Source of the DNA: Pseudomonas wadenswilerensis
GTDB lineage: Bacteria; Pseudomonadota; Gammaproteobacteria; Pseudomonadales; Pseudomonadaceae
DNA: 64,000 bases
Reading direction: 5' to 3'
Assembly (NCBI RefSeq): GCF_900497695.1
Contig: NZ_UIDD01000010.1
Location: 248,001 to 312,000 of the forward strand
The first letter of the stretch is position 1. Each line of letters begins with the position of its first letter. Positions 58,973 through 64,000 of this stretch are shown here, in pieces. Both the position numbers and the translations under genes were made by a program. Under the pieces are notes generated by a model. The model was given only the letters and a program-made list of their open reading frames with translations. It was not told the DNA's origin and did not search any database.

Positions 58973-59274
58973 CTGATGTCGAACAGCTTTTCGAAGTTGG
59001 AGATGGCGAGGATCTTTCGCACATCGGAGCTGGTGTTGACCACGCGGATTTCCGAATCGTCACCCCCCACGTGATCGCGCAGCAGCAACAGCATGCCCAG
59101 GGCCGAACTGTCCAGATAGGTTGCGTCCTTGAGGTCGACAACCACTGACTCCGGCTTGCGCGGCTCGTCCTCGTAGGCGTGGCGAAATTCCTGATGCTTG
59201 CCGAAGTCAAAACGCCCTTTGACCTTTATCGTCAGCTTTTTCCCATCCGGGGATACTTCAGATACAACTGCCAT
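58969..59274 (-). CDS. hsbA: STAS-domain anti-anti-sigma factor HsbA
   Basis: A 101-residue STAS protein starting MAVVSEVSPDGKKLTIKVKG. The phosphorylatable serine is in DATYLDSSALGMLLLLRDH, the usual DSSALG motif. In P. aeruginosa HsbA binds FlgM when unphosphorylated, freeing FliA, and the diguanylate cyclase HsbD when phosphorylated. The start at 59274 fits homologues; the frame extends 36 bp upstream. Confidence 0.92.
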   Translation of the reverse strand: MAVVSEVSPDGKKLTIKVKGRFDFGKHQEFRHAYEDEPRKPESVVVDLKDATYLDSSALGMLLLLRDHVGGDDSEIRVVNTSSDVRKILAISNFEKLFDIS

Positions 59275-59367
59275 GTCGATGATTCCTTCCATTGCGACGA
59301 TTGCAGACACCTAGAAGGTTTAGCAGCCCCGCCCCCCACCGGCAAGCCCTGCCGATCAACGCACGGA

Positions 59368-59820
59368 TCAGTAGCGGTCGTGGCGCGGCAGGCGCTGGGA
59401 CAACTCGTCGAGCAGCTTCTGCTCGCGCTTGTCTTCAAGCATTCGCGCCTCGTCGATGTAACGCTGCACCAGCTTGCGCAAGCCTTCGACCCGGGCGTAG
59501 GCCTGTTGCCAGGTGCTCCGGGCGTTTTTCAGGTTGTTCTGGTGCCAGGCCAGGCTCTGGCGCTGCTGGGTCATGGCCGTTTCGAGCTGACCGAGAAAGC
59601 TCTGGTAGTTGACCAGCCAGCTACCGGACACGCCCTGCGCACCACGATTGATCCACTGCAACTGGTAGTCGGCGCGAAAGCGGTCGAGCTCGCCGAGCTT
59701 GGCCTGGGCCATGCTCACCTGCTGCTGGAACTGCCCAAGGCGCTGGGCGGCCTGGCGTTCGGCGTTCTCCGCCATCTCCACCACCGGCGCCAGACGCGCG
59801 GCACGGCTTGGCTGGGCCAT
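59368..59820 (-). CDS. fliJ: Flagellar export chaperone FliJ
   Basis: A 150-residue coiled-coil protein starting MAQPSRAARLAPVVEMAENA, helical throughout (ALEN-type heptads such as AERQAAQRLGQFQQQVSMAQ). FliJ links the ATPase FliI to FlhA. It lies 6 bp after fliI and 93 bp before hsbA. Confidence 0.93.
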   Translation of the reverse strand: MAQPSRAARLAPVVEMAENAERQAAQRLGQFQQQVSMAQAKLGELDRFRADYQLQWINRGAQGVSGSWLVNYQSFLGQLETAMTQQRQSLAWHQNNLKNARSTWQQAYARVEGLRKLVQRYIDEARMLEDKREQKLLDELSQRLPRHDRY

Positions 59821-59826
59821 GATCTA

Positions 59827-61191
59827 TCAGCCGCCTGCCGCAGGCAGGGGGGCGAACACGCCAGCCAGGTGCTCGCGACTCTGCTGCATGCCGACGTTGT
59901 CGTTCAGACCCTGGCGCAGGAAATGCACCAGACGCGGCTGCAGGGTGATGGCCAGGTCAGTTTCGGCATCGCCACCGGCCACATAGGCGCCGACGCTGAT
60001 CAGGTCGCGGCTCTGCGACAGGCGCGACCACAGCTGCTTGAACTGCTGCGCTTCGGTCATCTGCTCGGGGCTGACCACTTGCGGCATGACCCGGCTGATG
60101 GAAGCCTCGATGTCGATGGCCGGGTAATGCCCCTCCTCGGCCAGGCGCCGGGACAGCACGATGTGGCCGTCCAGCACACCCCGCGCCGAGTCGGCGATCG
60201 GGTCCTGTTGGTCGTCGCCCTCGGACAGCACGGTATAGAACGCGGTGATCGAGCCACCCCCGGCCTCGCCATTACCGGCGCGCTCCACCAGCTTGGGTAG
60301 CTTGGCGAACACCGACGGCGGATAACCCTTGGTGGCTGGCGGCTCGCCGATGGCCAGGGCAATTTCCCGCTGGGCCTGGGCGAAACGGGTCAGCGAATCC
60401 ATCAGCAACAGGACGTTCTTGCCCTTGTCGCGGAAGTACTCGGCAATGCGCGTGCAGTACATCGCGGCGCGCAAGCGCATCAGCGGCGCATCGTCAGCGG
60501 GCGATGCCACTACCACCGAGCGCTTGAGCCCTTCTTCGCCAAGAATATGCTCGATGAACTCCTTGACCTCACGGCCCCGCTCACCGATCAGGCCGACGAC
60601 AATGATGTCCGCTTCGGTGAAGCGGGTCATCATGCCCAACAGCACACTCTTGCCGACGCCGGTACCGGCGAACAGGCCCAGACGCTGGCCGCGGCCGACC
60701 GTCAACAAACCGTTGATGCTGCGAATACCCACATCCAGCGGCTGGCTGATCGGGTCGCGGTTGAGCGGGTTGATGGTCGGGCCGTCCATCGGCACCCAGT
60801 CCTCGGCCTTCATCCCGCCTTTGCCATCCAGGGCACGACCGGCGCCATCGAGCACCCGCCCGAGCATGCTCATGCCCATCGGCAGGCGGCCGCTGTCCGC
60901 CAGCGGCACCACGCGGGCACCGGGAGCGATGCCGGCCACGCTGCCGACCGGCATGAGGAACACCTTGCCGCCAGCAAAGCCCATGACTTCAGCCTCGACC
61001 CGCACCGGGTGATAGCTGTCGTCATTGATCACCACGCAACGGCTCCCGACCGCCGCGCGCAGGCCTTCGGCTTCGAGGGTCAGGCCGACCATGCGCAGCA
61101 GGCGGCCTTCTACCACCGGCTGGGAGGGTAAATTGACGGCATCGGCGTAAGCCCCCAGACGCTTGCCGAAGCTGGTTCGCTCAAGGCGCAT
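59827..61191 (-). CDS. fliI: Flagellum-specific ATP synthase FliI
   Basis: A 454-residue F1-beta-like ATPase. Walker A is GLFAGTGVGKSVLLG (about 172-186), with VVGLIGERGREVKEFIEHIL, Walker B VLLLMDSLTRFAQAQREIAL and the ending CAYxxG-like SVGAYVAGGDAETDLAI. It energises and orders flagellar export with FliH and FliJ. Its start overlaps the fliH end by 11 bp. Confidence 0.95.
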   Translation of the reverse strand: MRLERTSFGKRLGAYADAVNLPSQPVVEGRLLRMVGLTLEAEGLRAAVGSRCVVINDDSYHPVRVEAEVMGFAGGKVFLMPVGSVAGIAPGARVVPLADSGRLPMGMSMLGRVLDGAGRALDGKGGMKAEDWVPMDGPTINPLNRDPISQPLDVGIRSINGLLTVGRGQRLGLFAGTGVGKSVLLGMMTRFTEADIIVVGLIGERGREVKEFIEHILGEEGLKRSVVVASPADDAPLMRLRAAMYCTRIAEYFRDKGKNVLLLMDSLTRFAQAQREIALAIGEPPATKGYPPSVFAKLPKLVERAGNGEAGGGSITAFYTVLSEGDDQQDPIADSARGVLDGHIVLSRRLAEEGHYPAIDIEASISRVMPQVVSPEQMTEAQQFKQLWSRLSQSRDLISVGAYVAGGDAETDLAITLQPRLVHFLRQGLNDNVGMQQSREHLAGVFAPLPAAGG

Positions 61192-61942
61192 CGGGGCTGT
61201 CCAGGTCGACCTGCAAGTCCGGCGCCGCCGGGTGCAGGCCTTGGTCGTGGAGCTGATCGAAGAGCTGCGTCATGGCCTTTTCGATACGGGTTTCCATGCT
61301 CGCGTCGATGCGGCTGTGATCGGTTTCGATGCGACAGCCGCCCGGCAGCAGGGCTTCGTCTTCGAGCAGCTTCCAGCGCTCTTCGTGACGCTCGCGCAGG
61401 GCCTTGACCAGCTCGAAGTCCTGCGGATTGATATGGATACGGATGTTCTCGGCGCCCATTGGCAGCAGCTTCAGGGCTTCACGCAGCACCTGGGCGATCT
61501 GGCTGGAATCGCTGCGCAGTTCGCGACCGATAACCTCGCGGGCGATATGCCCGACCAGGTGCACCACGGCTTTTTCGATCTGGCTGTCCTGCTCGGCGAT
61601 AGGCTCGAGCAGATGCCCCATGAGCTGTTCGAGGCCGGCCAGCTTGGCGCTGAGGGCCTCTTCGGCTTCCTGGCGGACCTTGAGCTGGGTGCTGTGAAAG
61701 CCCTCGCGCTCGCCGGTGGCAAAACCTTCGTTGTAGGCTTCCTGGCGGATGCTTTCGAGTTCTTCGAGGGTCAGTGGCTGGACTTCTTCCAGCGGCACTT
61801 CTTCGATTTCGTCCTGAACCGCTTCGGGCTCGGGCTCGGGTTCCGGCTCAGGCTCGGGGTCGAAACTGGGCAATGCCCAGCGATCGAAGCCATCGACGTC
61901 GTTGGCGCGAATCAGCTCACTGAGGTGCTCGTTGGTTGACAT
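61181..61942 (-). CDS. fliH: Flagellar assembly protein FliH
   Basis: A 253-residue protein starting MSTNEHLSELIRANDVDGFD. It has an acidic run of EPEPEPEPEP (about 30-40), then helical FAT-GEREGF and VVHLVGHIAREVIGRELRSD, and a C-terminal VNPQDF-like HINPQDFELVKALRE. It binds and restrains FliI. ATG at 61942 is used, not the GTG upstream. A REP pair separates it from fliG. Confidence 0.93.
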   Translation of the reverse strand: MSTNEHLSELIRANDVDGFDRWALPSFDPEPEPEPEPEPEAVQDEIEEVPLEEVQPLTLEELESIRQEAYNEGFATGEREGFHSTQLKVRQEAEEALSAKLAGLEQLMGHLLEPIAEQDSQIEKAVVHLVGHIAREVIGRELRSDSSQIAQVLREALKLLPMGAENIRIHINPQDFELVKALRERHEERWKLLEDEALLPGGCRIETDHSRIDASMETRIEKAMTQLFDQLHDQGLHPAAPDLQVDLDSPDAP

Positions 61943-61961
61943 GATTTCACGCACTCATAAA

Positions 61962-62022
61962 GCATCGCGGGGCAAGCCCGCTCCTACAGGACCTCTGTGG
62001 GAGCGGGCTTGCCCCGCGATAA
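61962..62022. repeat. REP inverted pair between fliG and fliH
   Basis: CATCGCGGGGCAAGCCCGCT (61963-61982, then CCTACAGG) faces TGTGGGAGCGGGCTTGCCCC (61996-62015, ending GCGATAAGG). Together they can form a long hairpin inside the fliFGHIJ run, so they might modulate expression of fliH and later genes. Confidence 0.85.
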
Positions 62023-62026
62023 GGTC

Positions 62027-63046
62027 TTAGATCATCTCTTCGCCGCCCTTGCCACCGAGGACGATTTCCCCGGCTTCGGCCATACGGCGGGCGATGGTGA
62101 GAATTTCCTTTTGCGCCGTCTCGACGTCGCTGACGCGCACCGGGCCCTTGGCTTCGAGGTCGTCGCGCAGCAGCTCGGAAGCACGCTTGGACATGTTCTT
62201 GAAGATCTTCTCCTTGACCTTCTCGTCGGCGCCCTTGAGCGACACCACCAGCACATCGGAAGAGACTTCGCGCAGCAGCGCCTGGATACCGCGGTCGTCG
62301 ACGTCGGCCAGGTTGTTGAAGACGAACATCAGGTCTTCGATCTGCTCGGAGAGGTCGCCGTCGATGTCGCGGATCGCGTCCATCAGCTGGCCTTCGACGG
62401 AGCTATCGAGGAAGTTCATGATGTCCGCAGCCCGCTTGATGCCACCCAGGGTGGTGCGCGCGGCATTGGAGTTGCCCGAGAACTGCTTCTCGAGGATCTG
62501 GTTCAGTTCCTTGAGTGCGGCCGGTTGTACGGTGTTGAGCGACGAGACGCGCAGGATGATGTCCAGGCGCACCTTGTGGTCGAAGTTGCCCAGTACTTCA
62601 CCGGCCTGGTCCGGGTCCAGGTAAGCCACGACGATGGCCTGGATCTGCGGGTGCTCGTAGCGGATGACGTCGGCCACCGCGCGCGGCTCCATCCACTTGA
62701 GGCTGTCCAGGCCGCTGGTGTTGCCACCGAGCAGGATGCGGTCGATCAGGCCGTTGGCCTTGTCCTCGCCCAGGGCCTGGGTAAGCATCTTGCGGATATA
62801 GCCGTCGGAGCCGACACCCAGGCTGGTCTGGTCGCCGACGATCTCGACGAACTCGCTCATCACCTGCTCGACCTGCTCGCGATGGACGTTGCCCATCTGC
62901 GCCATGGCCACGCCGACCCGCTGCACTTCCTTGGGCCCCATGTGCCGCAGTACCTGCGCGGCATCGGTTTCACCCAGTGACAGCAGCAAGATCGCTGCCT
63001 TGTCGACACGGGTCAGTTTGGCGGTAAGGGCTCGGTTATCACTCAT
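62027..63046 (-). CDS. fliG: Flagellar motor switch protein FliG
   Basis: A 339-residue protein. The three FliG domains are visible: N-terminal KAAILLLSLGETDAAQVLRH, middle EHPQIQAIVVAYLDPDQAGEVL, and C-terminal VFNNLADVDDRGIQALLREV and FKNMSKRASELLRDDLEAKG with the charged torque helix. It connects the MS ring to the C ring and works against the stators. It overlaps fliF by 8 bp. Confidence 0.96.
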   Translation of the reverse strand: MSDNRALTAKLTRVDKAAILLLSLGETDAAQVLRHMGPKEVQRVGVAMAQMGNVHREQVEQVMSEFVEIVGDQTSLGVGSDGYIRKMLTQALGEDKANGLIDRILLGGNTSGLDSLKWMEPRAVADVIRYEHPQIQAIVVAYLDPDQAGEVLGNFDHKVRLDIILRVSSLNTVQPAALKELNQILEKQFSGNSNAARTTLGGIKRAADIMNFLDSSVEGQLMDAIRDIDGDLSEQIEDLMFVFNNLADVDDRGIQALLREVSSDVLVVSLKGADEKVKEKIFKNMSKRASELLRDDLEAKGPVRVSDVETAQKEILTIARRMAEAGEIVLGGKGGEEMI

Positions 63047-64000
63047 CGGCGTTGATCCACTCTTTCACGACCTGGGCCACACGACCCGGGTCTTCGGCCA
63101 CCAGGCTCTTGATTGCATTGAGCTGTGCGTCATAACCCTCGCTCGGGCTTGGCAGCAGAATGCTTTGCGGACCACCCAGGCTGACGCGGTCGTTGGCCAG
63201 TTCGCCATCCAGACCGAGCATGCCGCCCAGTTCCATGTCGCCATCGGCACCGGCGCCTTGCTTGCCATTGCCGGTGATGTTGTTGAGGACCGGACGCAGC
63301 ACGCCGAACACCAGGACCAGGATGAACAGCACGCCCATGACCTGCTTGATGATGTCCCAGAACCACGGCTGCGAGTAGAACGGTATTTCGGTGATCACTT
63401 CACCACGGTCGGCAGCGAACGGCACGTTGATCACACTGACGCTGTCGCCACGGCTGGCATCGAAGCCCACCGCGTCCTGCACCAGACGGGTAAAGCGCGC
63501 CAGGTCTTCGGCGGCCCATGGCGTGCGGGCGGCATCGCCGGTGGCCGGGTCGACCTTGAGCTGGTCATCGACCACGACCGCCACCGACAGGCGGGTCAGA
63601 CGACCTTGCTGCTGACGGGTATGGCTGATGGAGCGGTCCAGTTCGAAGTTCTTGGTCGATTGCTGACGCTTGTCGGCCGGGTACGGGGCAAGCATCGGCT
63701 GGCCGGTGGCCGGATCCATGATTTGCTGACCGTTGGCGTCGAGCAGCGGCTGGCCGGGCTGAATGGCGCTGGCAGCGGTTTGCGTGCCACCGGTGGTCTG
63801 CGGCGCCGAAGCCGGGCCGGGCGGCTGGTTGCTCAGGGCACCTGGCACGCCTTGCGGGCCCATGCTGCTGGAGCGTTGTTCGTTGACCGACTGCTCGCTG
63901 CGCAGCGCTGGCTGGTCCGGATTGAACTGCTCGGAGGTCGACTCAACGGCACTGAAGTCCAGGTCTGCAGAGACTTCAGCCTTGTAGCGGTCGTTGCCCA
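63039..64000 (-). CDS. fliF: Flagellar MS-ring protein FliF, C-terminal part (partial)
   Basis: The reading frame runs off the right edge, so about the last 320 residues are seen. They include the periplasmic part with YPADKRQQSTKNFELDRSIS and HTRQQQGRLTRLSVAVVVDD, the second membrane helix (IIKQVMGVLFILVLVFGVLRPVL) and the FliG-binding tail (IKSLVAEDPGRVAQVVKEWI). FliF forms the MS ring, the base on which the motor and export gate are built. The C-terminal pattern is unmistakable. Confidence 0.95.
   Translation of the reverse strand, partial: GNDRYKAEVSADLDFSAVESTSEQFNPDQPALRSEQSVNEQRSSSMGPQGVPGALSNQPPGPASAPQTTGGTQTAASAIQPGQPLLDANGQQIMDPATGQPMLAPYPADKRQQSTKNFELDRSISHTRQQQGRLTRLSVAVVVDDQLKVDPATGDAARTPWAAEDLARFTRLVQDAVGFDASRGDSVSVINVPFAADRGEVITEIPFYSQPWFWDIIKQVMGVLFILVLVFGVLRPVLNNITGNGKQGAGADGDMELGGMLGLDGELANDRVSLGGPQSILLPSPSEGYDAQLNAIKSLVAEDPGRVAQVVKEWINADE

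Overview
The window is high-GC Gammaproteobacterial DNA from a Pseudomonas, most likely of the fluorescens/putida side of the genus. The flagellar and chemotaxis genes have the Pseudomonas order: fliF-G-H-I-J, hsbA-hsbR-hptB, fliK, fliLMNOPQR-flhB, flhA-flhF-fleN-fliA, cheY-Z-A-B, motCD, parC-parP-cheW. The hptB/hsbRA module sits between fliJ and fliK, and many intergenic gaps carry REP-type palindromes with the core GGGAGC(T/G)GGCTTGCC or CATCGCCGGCAAGGCC.

Layout. (1) 1-1750: 3' end of an RND efflux pump and its TolC-type outer-membrane partner. (2) 1768-11714: a probable small-molecule biosynthetic cluster. It has a LysR regulator, then HMG-CoA synthase, a methylglutaconyl-CoA hydratase-like crotonase, an asparagine-synthetase-type amidotransferase, an FAD monooxygenase, an acyl-CoA dehydrogenase, a hot-dog thioesterase, an AzoR-type quinone/azo reductase and a glutathionyl-hydroquinone reductase. 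No PKS or NRPS is present. (3) 11812-26526: mixed accessory and housekeeping genes: alpha/beta hydrolase, two EamA exporters each next to a divergent regulator, a DadA-like oxidase with an amino-acid binding protein, an SOS-controlled S-type pyocin with its immunity gene, two secreted proteins, a histidine phosphatase, an FKBP, a GFA protein, a 2-hydroxyacid dehydrogenase and a lipoprotein. (4) 26537-33462: the cytochrome c maturation operon ccmABCDEFGHI on the minus strand. (5) 33626-35523: a second FliK-like protein followed by a free-standing FlhB C-terminal-domain protein. (6) 35701-64000: a nearly continuous minus-strand motility region ending inside fliF.

The most interesting part is the cluster in region 2. 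The enzymes suggest acetyl-CoA units are condensed to HMG-CoA, dehydrated to 3-methylglutaconyl-CoA, and amidated by the AsnB-like enzyme. Ring closure to a methylated glutaconimide (dihydroxypyridine) and hydroxylation by the FAD monooxygenase could follow. The two quinone-handling reductases and the efflux pump fit a redox-active, perhaps coloured, product. This pathway is inferred from enzyme families; the product is not known from the sequence.

In the motility region, sigma-54-type promoter sequences (GG-N10-GC) can be read upstream of fliK, fliL and flhA, which fits FleQ/RpoN control. CheA carries four copies of a short EFExLLD motif in its linker, next to genes for the array-positioning proteins ParC and ParP.
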